Origin: Acidobacteriota bacterium
Lineage (GTDB): Bacteria; Acidobacteriota; Terriglobia; Acidiferrales; UBA7541
DNA length: 64,000 nt
Direction: 5' to 3'
Assembly (NCBI GenBank): GCA_021832085.1
Contig: JAKBLM010000010.1
Location: 1-64,000, forward strand
A program made the translations under genes and the position numbers. The notes under the pieces were generated by a model. It searched no databases. It worked only from the letters and a program-made list of their open reading frames with translations, and was not told the origin of the DNA. Within the stretch, counting starts at the first letter, position 1, and every line of letters starts with the position of its first letter. Below, in pieces: positions 8,375 to 16,112 of the stretch.

Positions 8375-9237
8375 CGGCCCGATTTCCCGTGCTTGGCTCC
8401 GGTAGCGACGACGGCAGCGGCTTCGGCAGGTGGCGCGGGCGCCGGCTGTTTGGTCGTCGCCTGACGGCTCGCAGGGGCCGTGGCCGGATTGGCGGCAGCG
8501 GCCTCCGAGGGCAGCCGGTTGGCGCCAGTTTCGGCGACAAGGTTGGTGGCGCGGCGGAGCGATTCGAATGTGCCGGCGTCGGTCCACCAGCCCTCGAGGA
8601 AGCTGAAGGACAGCGTGCCTTCCTCGAGATACATGTTGTTGATGTCGGTGATCTCGAGTTCACCCCGGGCGCTCGGCTTGAGCGAACCGATGCGCTCGAA
8701 GACGGTCTGGTCGTAGAAGTAAATGCCGGTGACCGCGTAGGGGGTCTTGGGGCGCTTGGGCTTTTCGGCGATCTTGACGATGCGGCCGTCGGCGATCTCC
8801 GCGCAGCCGAATCGCTCGGGATCGGGGACCTCCTTGAGGACGATGTGGGCGCCGCGCTCCTGGGCGTCGAAGCGGCGCTTCGCGTTGAGGACGTTGCCCT
8901 GGATGATGTTGTCGCCGAGGATCACGCAGACGCGTTCGCCGCCGACGAAATGCTCGGCCAGGCGCAGCGCGTCGGCGATGCCGCCTTCGCCTTCCTGATA
9001 GGCGTAGTTGAAGTGGTGCAGGCCGAAATCCTTGCCATTGGAGAGCAGGCGGAGGAAATCGCCGGCGTTCTGGCCACCGGTGATCACGAGGATATCGCGG
9101 ATGCCGGCGTTCACCAGCGTCTCGATCGGGTAGAAGATCATCGGTCGGTCGTAGACCGGGAGCAGGTGCTTGTTGGTGACGCGGGTGAGTGGGCTGAGGC
9201 GCGTTCCCAAACCGCCGGCGAGCACAACACCTTTCAT
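8371..9237 (-). CDS. rmlA: Glucose-1-phosphate thymidylyltransferase
   Basis: A 288-residue nucleotidyltransferase making dTDP-glucose from glucose-1-phosphate and dTTP. The N-terminus has the pyrophosphorylase signature VLAGGLGTRLSPLT with the conserved KHLLPVYDRPM; VILGDNI carries a metal-binding aspartate and LEITDINN the second conserved region. The catalytic core ends near residue 243, as in short-form RmlA proteins, and is followed by an unusual tail of about 45 residues rich in Ala, Pro, Thr and Gln. The start at 9237 is fixed by the family N-terminus and a GGAGGG ribosome site 6-7 bases upstream. It is followed directly by a small overlapping ORF and rmlB. Confidence 0.93.
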   Translation of the reverse strand: MKGVVLAGGLGTRLSPLTRVTNKHLLPVYDRPMIFYPIETLVNAGIRDILVITGGQNAGDFLRLLSNGKDFGLHHFNYAYQEGEGGIADALRLAEHFVGGERVCVILGDNIIQGNVLNAKRRFDAQERGAHIVLKEVPDPERFGCAEIADGRIVKIAEKPKRPKTPYAVTGIYFYDQTVFERIGSLKPSARGELEITDINNMYLEEGTLSFSFLEGWWTDAGTFESLRRATNLVAETGANRLPSEAAAANPATAPASRQATTKQPAPAPPAEAAAVVATGAKHGKSGR

Positions 9238-9355
9238 GACGTCCCTCCAGAAATGGATGTGCCGCGCATCCCTCGCGCGCAAGGCCCAGCGGCGGCCACT
9301 TTGGACACCGGCAGCAAACCGCCGGTTAGCCCGATTTGTATCACACCGGCTCCGG

Positions 9356-10213
9356 TTATTCCAGACGCCGGTAGCGGCCGTGGAAGGATTCGAACTGCTT
9401 CTGCTTAACGAGGCCGGTCCGGTGCAGTTGGTAGCGCGCGAGCAGCAGCAGGATGCTGAGGCCGTAGATGCAGCTGGCAACGAAATTGGCCGAGGAGGCT
9501 TCGGGGAAATATTTCGTCGGCACCGGCACTTCCTTAACGCGGAATTTCCGCTCGGCGGCCTGCACCAGGATCTCCTGGTCGAAGACGAATTTGTCGGAAT
9601 TCAAGATGAACGGCAGCGTTTCGAGCACCTGGCGGCTGTAGGCGCGGTAGCCGGTGTGGTATTCCGAGAGATTCCAGCCGAGCACGAGATTTTCGACCTT
9701 GGTGAGGAAGCGGTTGCTGACGTATTTCCACCAGGGCATGCCCTGCTTCATCACGCTGCCGAGCAGGAAACGCGAGCCGAGCACGATATCGGCCTCGCCG
9801 GCCTCGATGGGCGCGACGATCTGCGGCAACAGCGTGGGATCGTACTGATAATCCGGGTGCAGCATGACGACGATGTCGGCGCCGTCCTTGAGCGCCTCTG
9901 TGTAGCAGGTCTTCTGATTGGCGCCGTAGCCGAAATTACGGGCGTGGACGAAAGCGGTCAGGTTCAGTTCGCGCGCGATCGCCAGCGTCTCGTCGGTCGA
10001 GCCGTCGTCGACCAGGATGATGCCGTCGACGCGCTGGTGCGGGATGTCCTGGTAGGTGATGCGCAGCGTTTTGGCCGCATTGTAGGCGGGCATCACCACC
10101 ACGACCTTGGGCTTGCGCCCAGGCTCGCCGGTCACGCCCATCGATTCAGCCGTTCCAATGGCGGCTTGGCCTTCGGCCTGCGTGCGGAAATCGGTTTTTG
10201 CGGATGGCGCCAT
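9356..10213 (-). CDS. Family 2 glycosyltransferase, DPM1/DPG-synthase type
   Basis: About 285 residues. The GT-A fold is clear: VVVVMPAYNAAKTL (first strand), ILVDDGSTDETL, and an HPDYQYDP metal/nucleotide site in place of the DxD. The overall pattern, with FGYGANQKTCYTEAL and one C-terminal hydrophobic segment (CIYGLSILLLLARY), matches bacterial polyprenyl-phosphate sugar synthases. It probably loads a sugar from a nucleotide donor onto undecaprenyl phosphate, which would supply the GT-C enzymes nearby. The start at 10213 is chosen for its AGGGGGAAG ribosome site. It leads the rml operon and is preceded by a hairpin leader at 10231-10269. A degenerate copy of part of this gene lies at 10846-10910. 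Confidence 0.85.
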   Translation of the reverse strand: MAPSAKTDFRTQAEGQAAIGTAESMGVTGEPGRKPKVVVVMPAYNAAKTLRITYQDIPHQRVDGIILVDDGSTDETLAIARELNLTAFVHARNFGYGANQKTCYTEALKDGADIVVMLHPDYQYDPTLLPQIVAPIEAGEADIVLGSRFLLGSVMKQGMPWWKYVSNRFLTKVENLVLGWNLSEYHTGYRAYSRQVLETLPFILNSDKFVFDQEILVQAAERKFRVKEVPVPTKYFPEASSANFVASCIYGLSILLLLARYQLHRTGLVKQKQFESFHGRYRRLE

Positions 10214-10230
10214 GAAGCTGCACTTCCCCC

Positions 10231-10269
10231 TGCCGAGCCGGCGCCCTTGGCGCCTCAGAAAACTCGGCA
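10231..10269 (-). promoter_or_regulatory. Hairpin in the 5' leader of the GT2/rml operon
   Basis: An outer stem of 7 bp (TGCCGAG at 10231-10237 with CTCGGCA at 10263-10269) encloses an inner 6-bp stem (GGCGCC at 10240-10245 and 10249-10254) with a 3-base loop and an unpaired TCAGAAAA side. It ends immediately before the ribosome site of the GT2 gene. It could control translation or transcription of the polysaccharide operon. No known riboswitch class is recognised, and no T-run follows, so it is not a simple intrinsic terminator. Confidence 0.4.
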
Positions 10270-11173
10270 CGGCCCACTAGGGTTTATAAAGCCCGTTCAT
10301 GGGCGCGTCAATCGATCTTTGCTGCCCTTGTGCGCCCTTGGTAGAGGCGTTTTCGGGCGCTGGCAGCCCACGCCAGCCAAAAATCGAGCGGTCGTCGGGC
10401 CGACACCGGGATGCTGGCGGTCGTCACCGATCAGGGCGGAAAAGGTCGACAGGTACGGGGGGCAGCGGAGGCTGGCGCGGGCGGGTCCCGTAACCCCGTC
10501 CGGGACGCAGAAAGCCGGTTTGAAACCCCTGCCAGCGGCATGGTGCGCGGGTTTTAAGTGTCACACGATGTAAACGGAATTTCTCGTAACTGGCTTTTAT
10601 TGAGTGAGTTGAAAATCTTCAAGTGTCACATTTTTCCCCCTTTCGCTCGGGGAGGACACTGAGTTTTTCGGAATGAGGCGGCATTTGTTCGGCACGCCTG
10701 CCGGCGCCAGCATAGCAGGCTGCGGGGCAGCGCGCAGGACATGTTTCACCATAGACGTACTGGTGGGTCGCCATTCGTGAGCGCCAGCTCTTACGGCACG
10801 GGTGAAGCCGGGCGTGGGAACCCGGGTTGCTACACGGACCCTGAGGAATCTTCAAGGAAATATTTCGTCGGCACCGGCAATTCCTTGACGCGGAATCTCC
10901 GCTCGGAGACCTACGCATGGGCGTCGGTTTTTGCGGAGGAGTCTTCGCGGTCTACTTGCCTGGCCGCTCGACGCGATCGTGGCTCGGGATGCCTGGGCGG
11001 CGCCTGGGCCGACTGTGTCGGGCGCTGCGGGCTGGGCAAGCAAAGGGTTTCACCTTGGGCAACGCCGGTCGAAAGGCGACAACGACAGGCTGTGCCTCGT
11101 GCTATCCTCCGGGCCACTGAAGGGCTTGGTGCGTCAGGTGCGGAATGCGGAATTTCGTGCAAAGGGTGAAGAA
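10270..11173. other. Gene-poor interval with degenerate fragments
   Basis: No convincing gene lies in these 900 bases between divergent glycosyltransferases. The left part contains an A/T-rich patch (about 10560-10635) with two near-copies of AAGTGTCACA (around 10556 and 10620). The right part holds a degenerate copy of a GT2 gene fragment (10846-10910). Around 10797-10833 is a GC-rich palindromic stretch ending AACCCGGGTTGCTAC that may be a worn relative of the palindromic repeat family. The mixture suggests a recombination or insertion junction. Confidence 0.5.
10846..10910 (-). pseudogene. Degenerate duplicate of a GT2 gene fragment
   Basis: This segment matches 9495-9559 inside the GT2 gene at about 56 of 65 positions without gaps (offset 1351), sharing uninterrupted runs such as GGAAATATTTCGTCGGCACC. 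It corresponds on the minus strand to the region encoding KEVPVPTKYFPEA of that enzyme. Sequence on either side does not continue the alignment clearly, apart from a short TCGGTTTTTGCGGA match further on. It is best read as the remnant of a second, decayed GT2 copy or of a duplication during insertion of the adjacent block. Confidence 0.6.
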
Positions 11174-11908
11174 GTGAAGGAAGGGCCTGCTCTGGAAGAT
11201 ATTCGCCTATCGATCGTGGTCACGGTTTACACGGAGACATTTTCGATCAGCCAAACCCTTGAGACGCTCCTCGGTCGAGATCGCGGCTATATTCTAGAAA
11301 TTCTCCTTCTTATTTCGCCCAAGGCCTCGGAAGAATCGTTTCGCATATGCGGCGAGTGGGCGGCCCGCGATCCACGGATCCATGTCTTGGTCCAGAAGAA
11401 CAATCCGGGAATTGGATGGGCCTACCGGGAGGGCATGGAGGCCGCAAGCGGAAACTTCATTGCGTTGATGGCCGCCGATCTGGAGACCGAGCCCGCAGCG
11501 GTGGACAGGATGGTGGACAAGATCCTGGAAACGGGTTGCGACGAGGTGGTCGCAAACCGCTGGCTTTCGGGCGGTGGCTTCACAAACTACGATCCGCTCA
11601 AGTACGTTCTGAACTGGGCATTTCAAAAGACGTTCAGGGTCTTATTCCGGACGCGGATAGGAGACCTGACGTTCGGATTCAAAATTTTAAGCAAGGAGGT
11701 GTGCCAAGCGATCGATTGGCGGGGCACCCTGCACGAAATCTGCATCGAGACGACGGTAAAGCCCATCAAGGCGGGGTTCTACGTCGAGCAGGTGCCCTCG
11801 GTATGGGTTGGGCGCAAGGAAGGCAGGAGCGTCAACACCTTTCTCCGGAACTTTCGTTACGTCAAATGTGCTTTGGCTGCTCTGTTTGCGTCAGCCCAGA
11901 CTGGTTAG
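11174..11908 (+). CDS. Family 2 glycosyltransferase
   Basis: A 244-residue GT-A enzyme beginning RLSIVVTVYTETFS, with NPGIGWAYREGMEAASG, a metal site in MAADLETEP, and GDLTFGFKILSK followed by the IETTVKPIKAGF segment typical of dolichol-phosphate-mannose-synthase-like enzymes. No C-terminal membrane helices are present, so it is probably peripheral. The start is set at a GTG (11174) just ahead of the conserved first strand with an AGGGTGAAG ribosome-like stretch; longer upstream extensions have no family similarity. Codon choice is less GC-biased than in the rml genes. Its last 47 bases overlap the 3' end of the convergent membrane glycosyltransferase gene. Confidence 0.78.
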   Translation: MKEGPALEDIRLSIVVTVYTETFSISQTLETLLGRDRGYILEILLLISPKASEESFRICGEWAARDPRIHVLVQKNNPGIGWAYREGMEAASGNFIALMAADLETEPAAVDRMVDKILETGCDEVVANRWLSGGGFTNYDPLKYVLNWAFQKTFRVLFRTRIGDLTFGFKILSKEVCQAIDWRGTLHEICIETTVKPIKAGFYVEQVPSVWVGRKEGRSVNTFLRNFRYVKCALAALFASAQTG

Positions 11909-13544
11909 AATCGCGATGAATCTTTTTGATATACTTGCCACTTTGCACAACGGCCCGAGGAAGAGAATTTGAGAATTGGCGGAGGTGCGCTACCAGTGGC
12001 GCCACACCGGAAGGCCGCGTCGCAAAGAAAGAGACGGTGCTGTCGGCGGACATGTAATTGTTGACCAGCGTCCATTTTCCAACCTGCGTCCACTGTTTGG
12101 GTAGGCCGCCTCGTCCAATGACTCCGTTTTTGAAGAGGCGCTTGTAGACAATCGCGACAACCACTTTTTTCGACGTTGCCAGCCGCTCTATCTCTGTGGG
12201 CGTAATCGGCGCCTTGCTCTCGATTTTCGCAACGGAGAGGCTGGCCAGACCCCAGAGGTCCAGCAGGTGGGGGTTGTCAAGATACGCAACGGCGCCTATG
12301 TCGTTCACGGCGACGGACGCGTCCGGGTAGAAGCGCCGCAAGAAGAGGCCCATCTGGTATTGTTGATCAAAAACGTTTTGGGACGCCTGAGGGATGTGGG
12401 TGATGGCCTGGTAGCCGCGCAGGCAGAGAATCGTTGTTGGCACGAGCATACAATAGGCCATCAACAGCGTGGCCGCCGACCTCTCGAGTAAAGATATGTC
12501 ATCTTTCCTCTGGCATTGGCTGAGGTAATCCTTCAAACCGGCGGAGAGAGCTAGAAGGGCAAGCGCCACAAGATACGCCTCGTACCGAAAGAACCAGCCG
12601 AGCCCGGCGAATTTCAGGTGGAGCGCCCCTGCAAAAACGACGATGAAAATCATGGTGGTGCTTGTTCTCCACAGCGTGCGGTAGTGATACGCGAGTAGAC
12701 CAAACAGAACGACGAGGGCGAGCCCCACCGACAGCAGATCTGCTGTCTTGGCAGACCACGTAAACGCTCCGTAGATGCCGGGCACGGTGCCTCGCGCGCG
12801 AATCAGGCGGGGGATGTTCCCTTTGAGGTAGATCGGATTTGGGAGCCAGAACCAGCCCTTTAAGAGTGAGTATGCTCCATACAGGACGGCCGGGGCGAGT
12901 GCGATTAGCCCCATCCCCACTGATTTCCACCGCCTTCCGCGGAGCATTTGCAGCACGCAGACGGGAAATACAAGAAACAGTCCTTCGTAACGAATCAGAG
13001 TCAAAACAGGTGTGAGTAGCCATAAGCACGACATTCCCCGCGTGCCGAGGCCTTCAGCCTGTGTCAAGTCCTCGGCCGCCAGGTACACGAATGGCAACGC
13101 GGTCGCGATCTGCAGGCAGTGCTCCATTCCCGTGAAGACCAGGGCCGGGAGGGGGGAGAGAAAGATGATTGCCAGCAGCAGAGCGAAGATGCCCATACGG
13201 GGCAGACGCAGCCTCCTTGCGATGATGTAAGTTGCGGTGATCGCCAGTGCAGCGGCCAGGCAGCTCAAGACGAGAGGTGTCAATTCTGATGGCTTCCACA
13301 CACGATCGACCAGGGCAAGCAGAACTGGCCACAAGAATGTGGAACTGGCGGAGGTGAACCCGTGGGAGGTCACACCCCAGACCGCGCGCAGAGCCAGGCT
13401 CTTGGCAATCGCCATCTCAATGTAGGAGTCGTCGAGAACGTAGACAAAATGACCGGCATCCCGGCGCAGGCAGATCTCGAAGAGCGTTCCGATGGTTACT
13501 GCGAAGGTGGTTAGCGCAGCAATAAGTGGCCAGGCGCGTTTCAT
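11862..13544 (-). CDS. Multi-spanning membrane glycosyltransferase-like protein (GT-C type)
   Basis: About 560 residues with 10 or more hydrophobic segments. The first extracytoplasmic loop carries YVLDDSYIEMAIAKSL, an acidic pair followed by a helix as in GT39/ArnT-type GT-C enzymes, and GVTSHGFTSASSTFLWP, a motif common in bacterial membrane proteins of this class. The C-terminal third is a soluble periplasmic domain (VAVNDIGAVAYLDNPHLLDLWGL). It probably transfers sugars from a lipid carrier to an exported polymer or protein. The start at 13544 is chosen because it places a short basic N-terminus before the first helix. It is convergent and overlapping with the GT2 gene at 11174-11908. Confidence 0.65.
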   Translation of the reverse strand: MKRAWPLIAALTTFAVTIGTLFEICLRRDAGHFVYVLDDSYIEMAIAKSLALRAVWGVTSHGFTSASSTFLWPVLLALVDRVWKPSELTPLVLSCLAAALAITATYIIARRLRLPRMGIFALLLAIIFLSPLPALVFTGMEHCLQIATALPFVYLAAEDLTQAEGLGTRGMSCLWLLTPVLTLIRYEGLFLVFPVCVLQMLRGRRWKSVGMGLIALAPAVLYGAYSLLKGWFWLPNPIYLKGNIPRLIRARGTVPGIYGAFTWSAKTADLLSVGLALVVLFGLLAYHYRTLWRTSTTMIFIVVFAGALHLKFAGLGWFFRYEAYLVALALLALSAGLKDYLSQCQRKDDISLLERSAATLLMAYCMLVPTTILCLRGYQAITHIPQASQNVFDQQYQMGLFLRRFYPDASVAVNDIGAVAYLDNPHLLDLWGLASLSVAKIESKAPITPTEIERLATSKKVVVAIVYKRLFKNGVIGRGGLPKQWTQVGKWTLVNNYMSADSTVSFFATRPSGVAPLVAHLRQFSNSLPRAVVQSGKYIKKIHRDSNQSGLTQTEQPKHI

Positions 13545-13611
13545 TGCAGGCCCTACCCCACGTGTTTGGTGGCAGGGTCCGGGCGGTTCTGCGGAGAAAG
13601 CCTCACCCTGG

Positions 13612-14712
13612 TCATGCCCCAAGCTTTGCAATCGTCGCCGACCACATTCGCATTCCTTTCACGTAAGTTCGCAGAAAGGCCGTACTCCCTCTCTCTAGTC
13701 CTGCGCCGTAATGAAGCACCTGGGAAAGGTGCTCAGCTAACTCCGAATAGCAATCCGCGTAGGAACTGGCCCGTAACGGAGCTCCCTTCAGCGCTTGGAC
13801 AAATGCGTCGGTAAGGGACGCTCCCTGCTGCTCGTCGCTAAGGTCGCGGAGAAGGCTCGCAACGCTGCGCTTCTGGATGTGGTCGACGATCGGGCTACCG
13901 TAGGAGATGAGGTGCCCCAGGTGTCCCGCGATGCGATGGACAGTGTAGCTGGCCCAGATGTCGTCGTAACGTCCAGCGTTCGGATCGAGAAAGTACGCGG
14001 GGATGATTTCTCTGGCGAGGGCCGTTTGCTGCGAATTGAATGGGGCCCAAGTGTCCTCGCCCAGAGTGAATGAACGCGGTCCGTTCCAGGCGCTGCAATC
14101 GATCGGCAACGCCATTCTCACCCAGGCATCGACGTCGGGGTCACCGAGCCACATGCCTACGTTGACGGCCAGCTTGCCTTTCCGCCGGATGGTCTTGGTT
14201 TCGGCGGGCTTCCATCTCTCCCGCAGCGGAAAGCCGCGGTGATAGAAGGGGATAGATGGGGTTGCGGAGAGGAACGCGCATGGGTTGAACCACCCCGTGG
14301 AGGAATGGTAGGCGGGGAGAGAGAGAACTTCTCCAACCCGGGCGTGGCAACGCAGCAGATCGGGCTCGCGGAGGTAGTTGTCATCATCAACGGTCAGAAT
14401 GGTGTCTGCTCCCAGTTGGTAGGCGCGGACCATCCCGATGTTCCGCCGCTGGACCGAATTAAATGGTAGGTGGCGTTCGAGTTCTGGGAATGCTCGGAGG
14501 TAGGCTATCTGCCTCTCAATATCGTAGTACTCGGTGGGAAGCCCGTACTTGCTTGTCAGAGCTTTGCAATACCCCGAAACCTCGTCAGGTGTCTTCTTGT
14601 CACCCACGACGATAAGTATTACATCACGCCGGTCGTGCTCCATTATGTCCCGGCAGTAGGCCTCGAGGAAGGTTGGTACATTGATTGTGGTAGTGACTAT
14701 GGCTAGGCTCAT
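13612..14712 (-). CDS. STELLO/RGP-like glycosyltransferase
   Basis: A 366-residue soluble protein starting SLAIVTTTINVPTFLEAY, with FNSVQRRNIGMVRAYQLGA and a TILTVDDDNY triad-type metal site. This pattern (paired Arg before an IG motif, then DDD) is that of the STELLO / reversibly glycosylated polypeptide group of GT-A-like enzymes. Plant RGPs are UDP-arabinopyranose mutases. Bacterial members occur in surface polysaccharide clusters and their acceptors are largely undetermined. The start overlaps the stop of the epimerase gene by 4 bases, so the two are coupled, and the epimerase may provide its sugar nucleotide. Confidence 0.65.
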   Translation of the reverse strand: MSLAIVTTTINVPTFLEAYCRDIMEHDRRDVILIVVGDKKTPDEVSGYCKALTSKYGLPTEYYDIERQIAYLRAFPELERHLPFNSVQRRNIGMVRAYQLGADTILTVDDDNYLREPDLLRCHARVGEVLSLPAYHSSTGWFNPCAFLSATPSIPFYHRGFPLRERWKPAETKTIRRKGKLAVNVGMWLGDPDVDAWVRMALPIDCSAWNGPRSFTLGEDTWAPFNSQQTALAREIIPAYFLDPNAGRYDDIWASYTVHRIAGHLGHLISYGSPIVDHIQKRSVASLLRDLSDEQQGASLTDAFVQALKGAPLRASSYADCYSELAEHLSQVLHYGAGLERGSTAFLRTYVKGMRMWSATIAKLGA

Positions 14713-15776
14713 GTCTTATCCAAAAAGGAAAATTTGGATGTAGGGTTTCGCGCCGCCTCAAAGACCCTTTCAAACCCTTCTCTAAGTGAGATTTTCGGCG
14801 ACCATCCGAAACGCTTCTGTACAAGTGAAGTGTTCGCGTACCGATTTTGCACGCCGACTGGTTTGTCGACCAGGGGCTCGACTGTAGGGGAGTAGCCAGA
14901 GATTTCTGCGAAAAGTTCGGCAACTTGGATAAAGGTTGTCAGCACGCCTGAGCCAATATTGACTGCGGAGCCGTCGGACACCTCTCCTAGCACTCTGAAC
15001 ATCAGCTCGACGCAGTCGTCGATGTGGACGAAATCCCTCCCTTGGTGCCCCGTGCCCCAGACAGTTAAGGGGTCCTCCTTTCTGGCTGCGCGCTCGGCGA
15101 TAGCGGGAACGGGATAGACTGGTTCTTGATCTTCTCCGTAACCGGAAAAAGGTCTTACGCAGCAGGTGTGCAGGCCGTAATGGCGGGAGGCGATACGCGC
15201 GAGGTATTCCCCGGTGAGCTTGGACCACCCATATGTCATATCCGGCAGACCCATCCGATCCCCAAAGTCAATGAAGTCTTCGGACAAAGCTACTGCGTCA
15301 CTTTCTCCCTGCAGGTGGACAGGGTAGGCTGCGCTTGAGCTTGCGTAGAGGAGGCGATCAGGCTTTACCGTCCTTGCCCAGTGAAAGAGGTCAGTATCTA
15401 TGGCCATGTCCGTGGCCACAAGAAGTGGGTCGCCATCAATGAGGCCACGGCCGCCGACGACAGAAGCGAGGTGGATGACATCTCCGAAACGTGGCAGACT
15501 TGGTTCGTTCGCGTTTCGCAGGCATTCTCCCAAGAACTGCCGGATGTCCTGGCGGAGGAAGGTGATCGTAATCTCTCCATCGGAGAGGATGGTGCAGGTT
15601 GGGGACGTCGCCCGCCTGGTGAATCGGGAGGGAAGCCAGACCTCAGGGACTAACCCGCTGAAGAGGTTGTCCACCAGCCAGATCGCTCTGGGGGAACCCC
15701 TTAGCAGGAGGTACCTCACTACGTGGCGACCCACGAAGCCACACCCGCCTGTGACGAGAATTGGTTGGTCCTTCAT
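14709..15776 (-). CDS. NAD-dependent sugar-nucleotide epimerase/dehydratase
   Basis: A 355-residue extended SDR. It has the Rossmann motif VTGGCGFVGRHV at the N-terminus, HLASVVGG, the YASSSAAYPV catalytic serine region, and MTYGWSKLTGEYLA with the YxxxK pair. The CVRPFSGYGEDQEPVYPVPA segment is closest to GDP-mannose 3,5-epimerase and UDP-glucose/GlcNAc 4-epimerase-like members; the exact substrate cannot be fixed. An insertion of about 20 residues after VDNLFSG distinguishes it from RmlB. The start at 15776 puts the GxxGxxG at its usual place. It overlaps the downstream STELLO/RGP-like gene by 4 bases. Confidence 0.8.
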   Translation of the reverse strand: MKDQPILVTGGCGFVGRHVVRYLLLRGSPRAIWLVDNLFSGLVPEVWLPSRFTRRATSPTCTILSDGEITITFLRQDIRQFLGECLRNANEPSLPRFGDVIHLASVVGGRGLIDGDPLLVATDMAIDTDLFHWARTVKPDRLLYASSSAAYPVHLQGESDAVALSEDFIDFGDRMGLPDMTYGWSKLTGEYLARIASRHYGLHTCCVRPFSGYGEDQEPVYPVPAIAERAARKEDPLTVWGTGHQGRDFVHIDDCVELMFRVLGEVSDGSAVNIGSGVLTTFIQVAELFAEISGYSPTVEPLVDKPVGVQNRYANTSLVQKRFGWSPKISLREGFERVFEAARNPTSKFSFLDKT

Positions 15777-16112
15777 CGTTGCGTCTGATCTCCGAAGCCC
15801 GTCGGAGCCGCGGGAGCTTTCCCTCCGAGCGTGAACGGCCACCAAACTTCCGAGGCTCAAACGTGCCTCGGGGGGAGAATACCACGGCCCGGTTGCTGTC
15901 CTAGCCACTGCTTGCTCTGCGGCAAATCGCCAAAGCCGACACAGAATACACTACGGCGTCAGCGTGGGCACGTGCTGTTTGGCGAATTGTTTCGAAAATG
16001 CCTCACCCGAGGCGCAAACGCCATTAAGGTCCGCTCGGGTTTCCTGTCTCATGTCCTGCATGCTGCGGTCCGCGGCCGGAGAACTGTATCGCAGGAGATA
16101 GGTGCTAGCGGC
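15777..16112. other. Intergenic region without recognisable gene
   Basis: This interval of 336 bases separates two minus-strand glycan genes. No conserved frame, tRNA-like fold or strong terminator is visible. It presumably contains the promoter for the epimerase/STELLO-like pair. Base composition is intermediate between the flanking blocks. Confidence 0.4.

Noticed and set aside
7630..9408. 592-codon plus-strand frame opposite rmlA and rmlB
   Set aside because: Spans two well-identified minus-strand genes and has no recognisable domain.
10741..10840. Structured GC-rich stretch considered as an RNA gene
   Set aside because: No tRNA, rRNA or known ncRNA core pattern could be folded from it by eye.
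10619..10918. Possible 99-residue minus-strand protein
   Set aside because: No ribosome site or recognised domain; it overlaps the degenerate GT2 fragment and is not convincing as a gene.
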